A DNA stretch of 64,000 nucleotides, from NCBI GenBank assembly GCA_004794655.1, contig SMMW01000001.1, forward strand, positions 5,267,001-5,331,000, given 5' to 3'. Within the stretch, counting starts at the first letter, position 1. Each line of letters starts with the position of its first letter. Under the pieces are notes generated by a model. That model had not been told where the DNA came from. It did no database searches and was given only the letters and a program-made list of their open reading frames with translations. Shown here piece after piece: positions 1 through 13,449 of this stretch. The stretch comes from Marisa cornuarietis. Lineage: Eukaryota > Mollusca > Gastropoda > Architaenioglossa > Ampullariidae. The position numbers and the translations under genes were made by a program.

Positions 1-3000
1 TGATCTCTGATGCGAGGGACATGCAGCTGCATTCTGTCCCATAATGTCGCCAGGCTACTTCCAATGTATGTCACAAAGGGCCACCACTAGGACTTACACT
101 CAACCGCTAGGCACAAGACAAAAAACAACAGCTGCGACTGTAACAACAAGAAATTAAACAAAAGTGTTTTTGTTAACGTAATAAAGCCTCTTGCCGAGCT
201 GTGCAGGCCAAAAACCTTGACACATATTGTCCTAACCCCTTGCTCTCCACCTGTGGCGCAATCTTCACGTCTGTGTCACAGTGTCGTGACCAGCTGCTCA
301 GGTATTCAAAGACGATACCTGTCAGCGCTGTGATTAAACGTGATTCAAAATCCCCTCGCAAATATGAATTCGATGAGTCTACGAAGGGAACTAACCCCAA
401 AACGACAGTTAAAAGGACCGGCACACACGTGCGCGCCCAACACACGCAATCAATCACACATGCACACGGGAAGAGAAAAAGAGAGACAACACTAAAGTCA
501 GATCGCTTCTTCTACTCACAAAGGTTTTTACAGTCTGTATTTGTTTAACCCTTTACCGAAGAACAGACTTCTGTTGTTGTTGTTTTTTTTTAATCAGGTC
601 TCCGCGAGCAAGAGAACGGTTCTGTGATTGTGGAACGATGTCAGGGGCGAGCAAAACCTTCATTCAATGGTGTGTATACGCTACGTGAAACTGTGGAAGG
701 AGATCAGTGCATCGTTATCTTTGCAGAAGCCACCTGTAACCATGACAATGACAACTTTGCAAGTGAGCACCCACATCCTATCGTCACGTAGCAATTCACC
801 ACCTCGCAGGAGAGTACAATCACACTCTTCGCATGGCAACTCTTAACTCTGTTCTTTCCTTAATGGTCTGAGGTGAGGAAGGGAGGGGGAGGGGGAGGTA
901 GGGGATCTGTTATCGCTGTGTGCCGAGCTCGAGAACAAGTCCCGTGTGTTGTGGTGAGCTTATTGTGCAGATCACCTGGCACGTCTCCAGGTTTTTGTTC
1001 TTCGTCCACTGAGGTTTAACGAGCTCAACAGGGCTTTGGGCCCACTCTCTTGTGCTTCTGTGTTTTCATCTTACCCTCACCAACAACAAGCTGCACATTT
1101 TGACAAGACCTCCACGAGAAAGCAGATGCCACAGGTCTTCCAGGTCTTCTTTCCCGCTAAACCTCACCAGCGACAACGTCCGCCAACCGTTGTGCATCAG
1201 TTCCTACAGATAACACAGGTTAAAGTGTTGTACCTCGGTGTCCTTGATCATAAAGCAATTTTATTACAGTCGTTTCAAGTGACTGTACAGACACAGGGCG
1301 GCACTTTTGTCGCATAAAATGATTTAGTGTGTTCCTATATACAGCTGTATTGATGCTGTGTGAACTGATTTTGTATGTACATACAACTGCATTAATTTGT
1401 TATGCATGAAGTAATTTTGTGTGAACTAACATTAGAGGATTATTAGTGGTGTATGAAGTGATTTTGTATATAAACATTAGAGGACGTATTTGCGTCGCAT
1501 GAAAGGATTTTGTGTGTACAAACAGAGGATGTATTAGAATCATATGAAAGGATTTTGTGTACTGTTACAACGTCCCACCGTTAGAAGTCTATGAGTTACA
1601 CACAGCATAACAAATAAAACTTGTGTTAAGTTCGTGGAGTGGGATGAATACGAGGTAGAAAAATCTGCATCCAATACAGCACCATTGGTGTTTTTCATTG
1701 CAACCATTTGAACTTTCTCGTCTATAAACAATGACAACTTTCCACAACAAAACGAAAATGTACAAAATGTGATCTGGCCACCCTATACCGCGGTCATGAC
1801 AGAAAGTTGCCCCCAACGAAGGAGTTAAGGAGAGATGATGGCCCTGATAACTCTCTACCTGGGTTGTTCGTCACGTGGGGTACTACAAGTTTGCGTGCGT
1901 GTAGATGTGTGAGGAGACCAGATAGATGGGTTGACACCATGCGATAACATGATAGCCGCGAGGCAAAAAAAAAAAAAACGAAAAAGAACTCACCATGACC
2001 GACAAACACCTATTTCCCCCACCCTCTTTCGCTAATATGAAACGAAAGCTACCCCCCCCCCACTACACATAGCTTTTCGTGAGATCTCGTGAGGTTCGCC
2101 TGCACTCGCCCCTTGACTTAGCTAAGGTGCAAAAAAGGAAACTAATCGCTCGCTGGTACCAGCCACCTTGCCTTCATATATTGCAGCTTCTCAGCCCACT
2201 GCCGCTACAACCACAAGCTCCAACCATCGCCATCATCGCATCTATCAGATTTATTGAAAGCGGGGGATGCTGGCGCTCCAAGGCTGATATTAAAGGCAAG
2301 TGAGCAAAGGTCCTGGCACCTGACGTCTATATATTGCGGTGCATCTACCTCCCGACCCTCTTCATCTCCGACCCGATCTCATCAAACCCAAGAAGGAAGT
2401 GTGGCTACACGTGACAAACATTTCCACCCCCTTTCAGGGGAAGTCCGGACGGAGGGGAGAGGGTGTGGAGGTTAGTTTGGGGGTGTGCGGCTTCTCCGAG
2501 AGGGGGCTCGGCCTCGTCAAAAAGAGTTTATTTGTCTCTTACGTGGGCCAGGTAAGGAGCAAATGGAAAGTAAACCCTGGGCTCACCTCGCGTGTTCAGG
2601 GCCGCTCCTGCGCCTTCTTCAGCAACCAGCCTACCTGTTGCCCGTCAGACCACGGCGGCAGATTAAAAACATTCAGCGTCTCACTCCCGCTGTCTCGCTA
2701 CCTAGATTACAGTCACCGCCGCGCAGCAGACGACATAACACCATTATCGAAGTTTGCCACTGGCCTGCCTTGACCTTAACATAGACCAGACACTGAAGGA
2801 ACTTACTACCGAGTGAGCTGCCCTTTGTCGCCAGGTTCCCGTTAAAGACACGCCTCCCCACTCCCACAGAAGCGTAACGGTGTGAAGTAAGCTTCTCCGG
2901 TGACTTCTTGTTTAGTTAGTAGTACACGTAGGACTCACAGTCACAGTGTTGAAAGCGGAAGGAAACAGCACATTATCTTGCTGTGGAGGGTTTCTGAACA

Positions 3001-3180
3001 CGGCTCATAAAATAAGCATCGTCTGTATTCACACTGTCTAATCTCATTATCCCTAGCCGTGAGGTAACAATGACAACCGTGATAACCAAGATAAGCTGTG
3101 ATAACTTTGCTAGTGGGCTTGCAATGACTGCACATCTAATGAGTGAAGATAACGCACAACATATTCCGGAAAAAAATTTC
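1..3180. other. No gene recognised
   Basis: Mixed sequence with GT-rich tandem drift at 1320-1570 (a repeated gattttgtgtgt motif), a poly-A run and C-runs. No frame shows domain content. Confidence 0.5.
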
Positions 3181-3429
3181 CCAATACCGACAAAACTGTT
3201 CGCGGTTCCCATACTACAGCTGTGTCGACACCTCGTCCGATTGTGGGACAAGGACACGACAGCACTTCCCCCTCCCCTCCGGACAAAGAAGTCCGTCGTG
3301 ATACATGCTGACAGTCGGAGGACACCAGCAGCTCGGCCCGTTGACAGACGTCTCGCTCCACCTGTCTGCTGAGGTTCGAGTGGAAGGAATGTTGATGGAA
3401 GACCTAAGGTTTTGCAGGTGCTTGCTTAC

Positions 3430-3527
3430 CTGTACAGCTTCTCGCTGCTGTCAATGGGGCATTCATCTCCATCTTTGTTGACACCGAAAAGGTCAGACCA
3501 GGGCTCACAACGCCTCAGCATGGTCGT
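3430..3527 (-). CDS. Candidate exon, unknown protein
   Basis: The 98-bp candidate has acceptor TTTATTATTTACCAG and donor AG-GTAAGC, phase 0 in and 2 out. It encodes MLRRCEPWSDLFGVNKDGDE and then CPIDSSEKLYR. The sequence to the left, 3361 down to about 3190, also reads open in the matching phase (RQVERDVCQRAELLVSS), but the intervening gap of 56 bp would be an unusually short intron. Confidence 0.3.
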
Positions 3528-3529
3528 CT

Positions 3530-6500
3530 GGTAAATAATAAACATTTTTACTCCTCCGCTGCCTGGAGCAGGCGTTTCTACCGCTAAAATATTCCTACCT
3601 TCACAGCAGGTGAGATGAACTTTTTCCCAGGAGTCTGATATCGCTGCTCCACCGCAGCGGCATTAAGCCAGAAAGAAAATGTATTCAGAAAGTTCCGCTT
3701 TTTAAAAAAAAATCATTGGCCACATACCTGTCTATATTTAGCTGCTTCCTTCATTTTCTATATGCAGTGCCAAGAACGGATCAGACAACCTGGAATGACC
3801 CAGAATGTAAATAGTAAAATAATAAAGTGGCCACTTGATGCTTCCTGGCCCTCAGCATTGTTGAGATGGTTACAATCAGGACCACACGGTGAGAAGATGT
3901 GTATGTTGTATGCGTTGGACGGATAAAAATATAAAAAAAAGATTTAACAACGCCTGGCAAAAGTGCAACTTGGCAAAATAAGAATATTCTGGACAAGGAA
4001 CTATGAGCATCCGTGTGGCTGATACGGTAAGAGCTTGGCAGCGGCTTAACAACAAAGGTTGAGGAGGAAGACCAAAATGGTTTGGAGGTTTGCCAAGATG
4101 CGCGCACTTACCTATGCGTCCAGAAGTACGAAAGCGTGCAGGCACGCACTCGAGTATCTAGGGGCATGTAATCGTTTATCTAAGGACACGTAATCACTTA
4201 CCCGCGTCAATATTTGTAGCGTCTGTATACTGATATACGTGGCCACAGAAGTTGGTTGTGTATTCTGGGACAACGGGCCAGTCATGAAACACAAAACTGA
4301 GTTCAGCGTACGTTACTTGTGCGACCAGGTTGGCGAGCGTCACCGACAGATGTTCCAAACGGCGTGACATCCTCGCCTCACATTTAGCGCACGTCACACC
4401 TCAGTGCGTCCGTGACGGCAAATTGAGAGCCAGTCATGGTGCTTCTGTGTCCGATCCAGTAAAGTGGTGCTAAAGGCAGCACGGGCCCCGGGGCAGACGA
4501 CCTATCCGGGCCCCTTGTAATTGCATTCGTAAATTATTTTCCCAGTATATTGAAATAATATGCTTACAATTCGATTGTCAGTATCGACATTTCATTAAGT
4601 AACGTAATATTGACAGCAAACATTAGGACAAGTGCACTAGGATCTACATCACTACTTGAGCATAGTAATTATTTACCCATGAGTGGTTAGTAAATGAGGA
4701 AAATGACATTAAAGGATCAAATTTATAGTACCCAACTCCAAAGAAAAAAAATCCCCCAGGCCCGCTACCCCGACGGCCCGTCTACCTTAGGCCTGGAAAT
4801 AGTATACTACAGACTTGAAACTCAACATCTGCATGTGTAATGCTTGGGTATTCTTTCCTCAGACCTTTCTTTAACAGAAAAAGAAAAAGAGAAAATTCAC
4901 TGACATGCCGGACCCCCCTTCACAGCTGCGGACCCGGGGTACACCAACCAACCTTCAGCCAGTTCCCCCCTCCCCACTCTCGTCAGGCCTGGCTGAAGGT
5001 AGCATGCATTACTTGTGCGTCCAAGTCAGCGCAAGTAAATGCAGCACGTCACTGGTGTATTGTTTTTACACCAGGGCATGTCACTGGTGTGCGTTCGTAT
5101 CAACACCCGATGTAACCACTCACGGAAACCCAAAGGCAAGCGCTTAATCTGGTCGCAGTGTGTCAAATAATCTCTCTGTACCCAGCATTCAAAGCTGGGT
5201 ACGTCTGCATCTGGCGTGTCTGTCATCAGGCTCTCCCCTCTGGTGTCATGTAGTCCATGTCTCCGTGACCTGTCGGCCCGTTCTTCATCCTCCAACTCCC
5301 TGCAGGATTAGGTAACCCGGGCGACCGTGGAACACACACACACACATCACATCACAACACCCAGCGGTATTTGTGTACACTGACGCGTACCCGACCTTCC
5401 TTCTTAGCACCACACCGTGAAGATGCTCGCAGCACCCAGAAACCGACCAGCAAGAACACGATGACCTTTAGTCAACTATTGGGTCTGACCTCTTCAACAC
5501 TTGAAGCAGAGGTTTGGGACAGAATGTATGAGACAGGGAAACTAGTTACGGGACAGCACAAGCCTGCCTGATTCGGTTCCCCCCCCCTCTACTATACCCC
5601 TGCCCAAAGGTTTATCGCGATTTATCCTGAAGGAGAGCGACACGTTACACCCCTTAGCTCCCTCTCTGAACTCTGTCCAAACTACTAACTTGCCAGCTTC
5701 ACTCATACGTGACTCGGAAAAAAAATCGCTCCATGTACTCCCCCCCCCCCCAGCATCCTCTCAGCACAATCACCAGTGAGCTCGGATATCAGCGTTGGCC
5801 AAACGGCGGCAGACGTACAGGCACCGGACCACTCACTTCCTCCACCTTTTCATCAACGCAGGATAAGTTAGGAAACATGCCTCGTTCATTCATAAGACAG
5901 CACCGAGGCGACCTAAATTACTTAATTAGTTAGGTCGTGTCAGCGGCGTGATAACAACTCGCTTTGATGCCTGCGGGGTGGGTTGTGATGGTGGAAACTG
6001 ACTGACGCCACGACCTTCTGCCAGCCCCTAACCTCAAGAAATTTTCAGTCTGGAAGAACTGTTCGTGTAACGTAACACATAGTCATGGCGATAACGAACT
6101 TGCTGGGGGAGGTGGTTAGTGAGAAGGAGGGAGTCATCTGAGGTTGGGGAATGTGGTGGTGAAGCAAGTCCCTCTTCTACCCTGTGACTTGCTCCTTGGA
6201 GAAAACGAAACACCAAGGGTTGTCGCCATCAGTCAGGTGGGCTGTGTTTACTGAGGCTGATTCATGCCCCCCTCTGACCAGTGCAGGAGTAACACACACA
6301 CACACACCAGGTCAGTGCGCCTTCCTGTACTCCTGTGCACGAGTAGAAAAAAAGGCGGCAGCTGTTGCCCCACACAACTGGCAGGATGCGGGGAAAACCC
6401 ACACATCTTCTCCCACACTACATGCACACCTACTGCGCAGAGCACTTGTCTACCCAACAAGAATAAAAGACAAACTGCATCTGTCGAAGATTAATTAACG

Positions 6501-7400
6501 AGTTTATCAACAAGTGCTGTCAACCCCCAGCCCCAGCAATGTCGGCTGACCTTGTTAACTACATCTGAGGAAACTGAACGCGCAGCCTCCTACTAAAAAT
6601 TATACAAAGTTAATTAAAATAGAAACTCGCTAAAATTCGCTCTAACGGACAAAATTACTAAATAAAGAAAATAGAAAGGGCTGTTATTTTCGTTGACCCT
6701 CACCCCGCTAATATACCCTCAATAAATTTTTTTTTTCTAAAACTGCTTTCTGTACCCTGGGTACTCACATCATCTTATCAGCCGTCGGTGTTCTTTCGCT
6801 GCTTCGATGTCGACTAGCTCTCTCTCTCTCTCTTGAGCAGCAGTCGGACTGTTTGGACGACTAATGAACAGTTTAGACCCTAAACAGGGGTAGAGACGTT
6901 ACCTGACTTACTAAAACACACACTCTGGTGACACGGTGACAAATGACTTCCACTGGCCATCATTGATTGGCTGGTAATCAAGTCGCTTAGCCACAAACTT
7001 TCTCCCGCAAGCCTCGGGACTACAGATTTATCTTCGCTGGGGAAAAGCCTCCAGTGGGTCTGTTTAATCTGTAGTTGGCGAGCCTCACGATGGCCTGGTG
7101 TAATCTGTCGTTGATCTCCAGTGTGCTTCTTTTCCTCTTTCATCATTCGCAAGTGACGGGTAGCGTGCTATAATCACCAGCTCGTGACGGTCACACACCA
7201 TCGAACCCACTCTCGTGTACGAATTCTACCCCCTGCTAGCGCCATTACTATAACCTCGACTGTCGACACCCAAATTGCGCATCAGGGTACAGGAGGATAT
7301 TTACTCACTTCTGCGGTGGGTTAGAGGCGAAAAACTTAAAAGGGGCTTTCAATCCGGAAATGAGCGTCCATGCACCTGGTAAAACGACATCTGATCCGAT
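3530..7400. other. No gene recognised
   Basis: A minus-strand frame at 4198-4380 ends at a good donor (GCGG-GTAAGT) but is unsupported. CT, CA and C-runs are scattered. Confidence 0.4.
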
Positions 7401-7431
7401 AACCGACAACGACTCAGACGGATGCTCTTAC

Positions 7432-7560
7432 CTGCTGAGCACCTGGTAATGACCTCCTGACGTAATCCTGACCCTGACGACTAACGACAGAGCGAGCCGC
7501 CGTCCACGTTGCGTGTACCTCCAGGAGTGGTCTGCCCTTTCTGCGCCACTTGGCGTGCAA
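7432..7560 (-). CDS. Candidate internal exon, basic
   Basis: The candidate has 43 codons between CTCTCCAG and CAG-GTAAGA, phase 0 at both ends, with a good pyrimidine tract. The product is basic (LHAKWRRKGRPLLE and on). A possible partner exon ends at 7810 (GTGCGCAAG-GTGAGC), also phase 0. The region is GC-rich. No homology is recognised. Confidence 0.25.
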
Positions 7561-7819
7561 CTGGAGAGTGGGAGAGCGGGGGAGTGGAGGGCGAAGTGAG
7601 ACATGAACCACCAGGTGAGCTGCCAGTTGAAGCAGTAACGACATGGGGGGGGGGCAGGGGCTGTGGGGGGGGGTGGACAGACGACGGACAGCTCTAGCGC
7701 ATTGGCATTATTTCCAACAATCAGCTTGACGACGCTTCCACCTGATCTTCCCCCAACTTTCAATCACACCCCCCAACACACACACACACACACATACCGC
7801 CGCTCACCTTGCGCACGCC

Positions 7820-9528
7820 TGGCCGGCCAGCCAACAGGTGGCGATACAAACACAGCGTACGGGGAGGGTGGGGTGGAGTGGGGGGTGTAAGCCACGTGAA
7901 GCACGCACTGAGCGCGAGCGGCGGGGGACCGAGACAAAAGCTTTGTTCTTTCATTTTGACCTGAAAAGCTGGTTTGAGTCCCCCCGCCTTCCCAGCCAGT
8001 GGGAAGTGACAATGGATGAATGGATGCCAAAGCCGTGAAGCATCCTTCTGACCACGCAAAGCTCGAGTCACGTCTGGTCACCTTTCAAGAGTTCGTTGCA
8101 TTTTTGTGCGTGTGCGCTTGTGTACGTTGGGGAGTAATTTTCTCTTTTCACTTTTCTACAAAAGATAATTTACATTTCGATGGAGCATTCTAGAAATAAG
8201 TGATTTAAAAAGAATGTAGCCGACATTTGTCAATGACGCTGTGCTGATTTACAATTTGATGATGAGGATCCAACCTCTTCCCGTCGGTGTGTATATGTCT
8301 GTGTGTTTTAAAGCTCGTGTTGCGACAACTGAGTTAGTTTGATTGCTGTTTATTTCACAGCATCTGGCCCACACTGTATTAATTTTCGCAACGTTACACT
8401 GAATACTACGTGTTTAAATATGAAGAGAAGCTACGTGCTAAGCAAGCACGACCTGTCATGTTTACCTTATTCTGCATCCAAACACTGACTATCTGAAGTT
8501 TACGAAAACACGTAAAAAAAAAAACGCCGCTTTTTATCGGATGTCATCGCTGAGGGTGAGCACAAATCTTGGTCTCGCTGGGACTTGGCTGTGGTCTCCA
8601 GATGGCACAAGCTTTCGTTGGCAAAGTCGTAGCCAGCTGGGCTGTAAGATGGTGCGGAGGTGAGCAGCGCAGTCCATCAATTTAAAGCTTATGTTTGACA
8701 GATGTCACAATGCCACAACACCCAAGAAGCAAGCGACCCCTGACTGAGAGAAGACTCGAGGATGAGTGCCCAAGGGGGTTGCCAATCACTAAGGCTACAT
8801 CGAGTGCGTACGTGTGGATTCATCATTACAGTTGGAAAAAATGGGTCTCTGGGGACTATTAACCAGCTTCCCCGTACATGACTCAGTTAAGAAAAAAATG
8901 TAGTGGTTTCTGATTGTTTTTTTATTATTACTATTACGCCACCGCCTTAGTTGAGAAAACTATCAGCAAGCACACACACATATATATATATATATATTAG
9001 TGGGTTAAGATTAGCCCATATTGCTTTCCGGATGTGAAGAAAAAGATTTGCGGTGTGAAGAATGATCGATCTTTAGTGTACATAAAGTGAGATCTATACA
9101 GTACGCATGCCAAAGATAATTTCCATAAAACTAGCTAGAAGGCCATATTAGCCACATATAATCACTAATATTCATCCAAAGACTGTGTACAATGCAGACG
9201 GCAGCACCCTAAAAATAAAAAAGACGAAATAAACTTCAACGACCAACCTATCTGCACACGTGTTTCAGATTTTCTTGTTAAAATACGACAGACATCCAGA
9301 CAAGCGCTTTCTCCCCATTCAGACTCGACAACAGAAAGCAGACATTGCCCTCCTCCCGGCTAAATACGAATGAAGACACAAGGAACTGCTCTGAACATGC
9401 AACACGTTCTTTGTATCTGGGGGGGATGGGGGAGATCTTGCACTTGACAGAAGCTCACCCGCAGCTACCTGAACCGGGTGCAGATAAGCAAGGGGGCGGT
9501 CTACCCGACCTCGGACATGTCAGCAGCG

Positions 9529-9563
<35 letters not shown>

Positions 9564-11020
9564 GAGTGCAGTTCCACACAATCTCGGTCACTGACAAGGT
9601 ATCGTACTGTGCGATGTTTATTATCTTCGACTGGCATATGCCGCCAACCTCTTTGAGGTATTTTCAGCTGACCACTCACAGAGACCGAGGCCTGAACAGG
9701 AACTGTTCGGACATCCTGGTCGAACCAAACACGCTGTGAAACAACAATGCGAGCGGCTGGACCTCTGGCAAAAAAAAAACAAAAAAAATCTTGACACAGC
9801 ATCGGTCTATCGCTAATTCGGTTGTAAACATACTTCAATACATTCATAGGATACACCGTCATAGTGGTACATTCATGGATACACTAGTTGATGTCACAGG
9901 AAGCACTGGCCTACATCAATGCATTCACAAGGCAGGTCATCCAACAACTATGCAGAGCCCCGTGAAAAAGGATATTTTACCCTCGCTGCTCCACATTTAC
10001 TGCCACCGCACGAAACATGTCCTTGTTTGCAAACAAGCATTTCCTCGCTATAATTATCTCCCAGTGTCTTCCCTGGTTGATATTTTCTTCCAGCGACCCA
10101 GCAATAAGCGTCGGCGTGTATCGCGCGATCGCGATGTGGAAGGTCAGGGGTTAGGCAAGAAGTCGCATACCACGGGACTTAAAAAAAAAAAAAAGCTGGA
10201 GGCATTTGTCGTGTCTACGTAACGCGGCCTTTGTCACAAACGGATGTTCGTCGCCCAGTAGACTTGAAAGGTTCGCCCCTCGCGCCACAGCTGTGCCGCC
10301 GGCGTCTCCAGCCAGCCAGGAGCTTTGTTTACCAGACCCACTCCTCGCGTCCCCCTGGGCCACACCAACAATGGATGTCCCCCGCAAGGCGATGGTGCAC
10401 AAAGCGGAACACTAATGGCTTTCTTCTCAACTATGTTAAAACACTTGGACAAAAAAAAAAAGTTTTGGATGGAAAAAGTCTATGGCTTTATACCTGTCAC
10501 ATCTTGAGTTCGTTAGGCACAAATACCTGAACATGAGATTGAAAACTCGCGCACAATCGGGGTTTGTTGTCCCTGACCACGTCACCCTTAAAGGTTGAGC
10601 CGCCTTCAGTCTTTCTTGCGGTGCATCGGTAGGCAGGGAGACAGACAGAAGGATTAAGCACAAGGGGAGTGAAGACCGAAAACAATCTGGTCTAGAGTCA
10701 AGACTATAGTGCCACATTTTTTACACAGACAGCCCGGTAAGTTTACGGTAAAGGCTTTCTGTCACGTGATTGCAGATGTCTTCTGTGAACACAAGGTAGG
10801 GAAAGGACTTGATCGCGTCAAGCCCCAGATATCCACTCTATAATGGCTGAGTGTGTTGTGTCAAAACTGAACAATGTCTACTCCCATCCTTCACCGAATG
10901 AATAGATTGTGCTCTCAGCACGTGAAGTATTCTCTCTAGATAGCCAATCGTAGACACGAAAAGCCCACAACAAAACACTCGAGAAGGTGATGGTGTGATT
11001 AGAGTTTTACGCTGAGCCAG
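7820..11020. other. No gene recognised
   Basis: The left 200 bp are GC-rich. The remainder is AT-rich with small CA/TA runs and A-runs. The 135-143 codon frames at 9.4-10.2 kb lack domain content and contain A-run lysines or CA-run repeats. Confidence 0.4.
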
Positions 11021-11027
11021 CATCTAA

Positions 11028-11172
11028 GACTATATCACGGCAAGGCAGCCAGCCCTGTAAACAGATGTCACATACAGAGAAAGAGTAGTGTGCCCGAGAT
11101 GAGAGTTGAACCCAGGACAGCCAACCTTCACTGCTTGGTGACGGGCGCTAACCGTTGCGCCACAGACCGCCC
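11028..11172 (-). mobile_element. tRNA-derived SINE
   Basis: On the minus strand an A-box (tgtggcgcaacggttagc) is followed by a B-box (gggttcaactc) 45 bases on, as in a tRNA. A non-tRNA tail follows (gggcacactactctttctct) that ends ggctggctgccttgccgtg. It lacks a full acceptor stem, so it is a SINE and not a tRNA gene. Confidence 0.65.
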
Positions 11173-12140
11173 AACACTCGAGAAGGTCCAGGGGTTGAAA
11201 AAAAAAAAGTCTGCTATAGGAATATATCGCCAAGCATCCTTTCAAGACGGCTGAACATTTTGGTACTGAAAAAAGTTCGCTGTCTTGATTCAAAACATAC
11301 TAAAACATGGTCATGGTGGTAAAGAAAAGCTAGTACTGTTATGTGTCAAGATGCTCAGTGCTTTCTTCAAACACCCGGTCAGTCCGGTAACAGCAGGGGA
11401 AGGCCCGTTAGACTCTTGGCGTTTTCCTCAAACAACAGGTCAAATCTTCTACAGAAGGGAACCGTTTGCCAAGACGCGAACGGACCAAAGATCCACACCC
11501 CATGCAGCTCGCCTCTTTTCTGCTGAGTGTATTTGAAGAGAAACTGCGACTAGTGGTGGCATGAGCGAAGTCAAATTTGACCAGCCCTCTCAGACCTAAT
11601 GATTTAGGCTAGACAGGCACAGCTCTCCACTTGAGCAGGGAATCGCGGCACGCGGCTGTCTAAATGGCAGCTTTGCTTGCGTTCTGCGTTCTACAATAGC
11701 TAAGTTCAACATTTTGAACATTAACTTAAAAATGTGTTGATTAACTCCATCCAATCCCAGAAAAAAATCACCTGACGTGGTTTTAGACCCTTTTCCTGTA
11801 TAGCTACCACGGAGGTGGTACTGAGTGGTGGTTGGGGGGGGGGAGAGTGGAAAAACTAGAGACCAGCCAGCTGAACGGGCAATGAGAGAGTTGTGTTCAC
11901 TAAAATCAGCAAATGTCCCGAGCATAACAAATCTCGATGAAGGCTGCTGGGCGACTCGGCTCTGATGAGCACAAAAGTCACAAACATCAACTAAGGTCAG
12001 AAGGAACTGCAGACTGTGGATCCGTGTCAAACTGCGATGTCTCCTGGTCAAAAGGAACCAAAGCACCTAGTGCAACTTGACGGAAGTGGAATCATAGGAG
12101 CGAATCCAGCGGGTTAATTTTACTGATCTGAAGTAACTCA

Positions 12141-12422
12141 CCTGGGGCCTTAGTTATGAAGCAGGAGTACGTCGTTTCCCCAGGGTAGAAATGGGAATAT
12201 CAAGGAACAGTATCTTGCTTTCGAAGTTATAAAGCAGTGTCGAAACCCCGCGGACACTACTTCATAACTACGGCCCCAGGACATCTTTGCCACCGCTTTA
12301 TAACCACGGCTCCAGCGGTAAAACATTTGCGGGGTCTAAACACCGCTTCATAACTGTGGAAACAAGATACTTATTCTTGAGTTATTCAATGACTTACCCT
12401 CGCTTCTTAACAACGGACCCGA
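12141..12422. mobile_element. Palindromic MITE-like element
   Basis: The element begins cctggggccttagttatgaa, and an inverted copy ends at 12280 (ttcataactacggccccagg). Two more related inverted ends follow (ttataaccacggctcc near 12310 and ttaacaacggacccgag at 12422). An inner arm at 12205-12235 pairs with 12342-12378 (atctgtgtt-free core agatactt / aagtatct type). The nested symmetry suggests one fold-back element or two copies inserted head to head. No coding capacity. Confidence 0.7.
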
Positions 12423-12774
12423 GTCTGGATAGATCGGGACTGACACAATGATGGCTCACTCTCGGTTCCACCTTAGTTTCACCTGGCGGTTTCCGATAAT
12501 GAGCCAGACCCACCCAGGAGGATGGAGCGCCGATTACACACGCAAAACGCTGACAGGTGCTCTACTGTAGTGTCCCCCAGTCATTCTGCGAACATTTAGT
12601 AAATATCCCTTCCACTCGTGAACATTTTATAGCCATCCCTCCCGGTCCCGACATGAACATTCTGTAGTTACTGCTGAAGCTCTTTCTCCGAGGCAGGGCT
12701 CTCATTCTAACCATGCCTCGATGAACCGTCTTCAAAGAGAAGACCAGGCATGTGAACAATCAGACCACGGACGT

Positions 12775-13045
12775 GTGTAGGTGGACTGCTGTCTTTCTGC
12801 CGAGACCAACGCTGAACCCACAGACTTCTATGTAAGTCTGTAGCTGACCCTCTTGCGAAGTTCTCCGCTGTTAGTCTCGGCGAGCTTAAACAATGACTGT
12901 GAATAAACCGGAAGCTTTGTCATCCAAAGCCTCGCTCTAGTAGTTAAACTGAAAGGTGACTAAACCGGAAGCTTTCTCGTCCAAAGCCTCGTTCTATGAC
13001 TTCACTGAAAAAAATCGTCTGCAAGCAGTCCAGTAATACAAGTAC
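12775..13045 (+). repeat. Dispersed repeat A, copy 1
   Basis: It contains ctgccgagaccaacg and gttagtctcggcgagc as inverted arms, then taaaccggaagcttt, aaagcctcg and gaaaaaaatcgtctgcaagc. In this copy the taaaccggaagcttt segment is duplicated (12903 and 12962). It shares this order with 51050-51265 and 59330-59545. Confidence 0.75.
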
Positions 13046-13317
13046 GCGATCAGACAAACACTCGCCATGTTACTGTGCCAGCCTGAGTACTGCACGAACA
13101 AGTCTATTGCTCGCACCACATTACTGAATCACATGAATATTGTATTTTCGCCAAACGACTGTCCTCACCAGTCTCATTAAAACAGACAAGAAGTTGTCTG
13201 TGTACAGTATCTTTCCCGAGCTACCGCCCCGTTCTACCCCTTTCACTCGTCTCCCTTCAAGCGGTCCTCTCGGCACGTTTGATTCTACAACGTTCAAAAC
13301 GTACTGGTGCTCCTACA

Positions 13318-13402
13318 ACTAAACCAACCCAGCTAAACCAACCCAACTAAGGCAACCCAGCTAAACCAACCCAACTAAGCCAACCCAGCTAAACCAACCT
13401 AG
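13318..13402. repeat. 16-bp tandem repeat
   Basis: ctaaaccaacccagct alternates with ctaaggcaacccaa-type variants for about 85 bp. Confidence 0.75.
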
Positions 13403-13449
13403 TGAGCGAACATTACAGGTGGCTTAGTAATTAAACATCTACCATCCTT

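Noticed and set aside
4198..4380. Minus-strand frame ending at a strong donor
   Set aside because: Its phase does not fit the nearest downstream exon candidate and no domain is visible.
11028..11172. A true tRNA gene at the A/B boxes
   Set aside because: No paired acceptor stem and no anticodon arm of correct length. It has a SINE tail.
11596..12066. 156-codon minus-strand frame
   Set aside because: No domain, no splice pattern and ordinary composition; it is about the length expected by chance in 64 kb.
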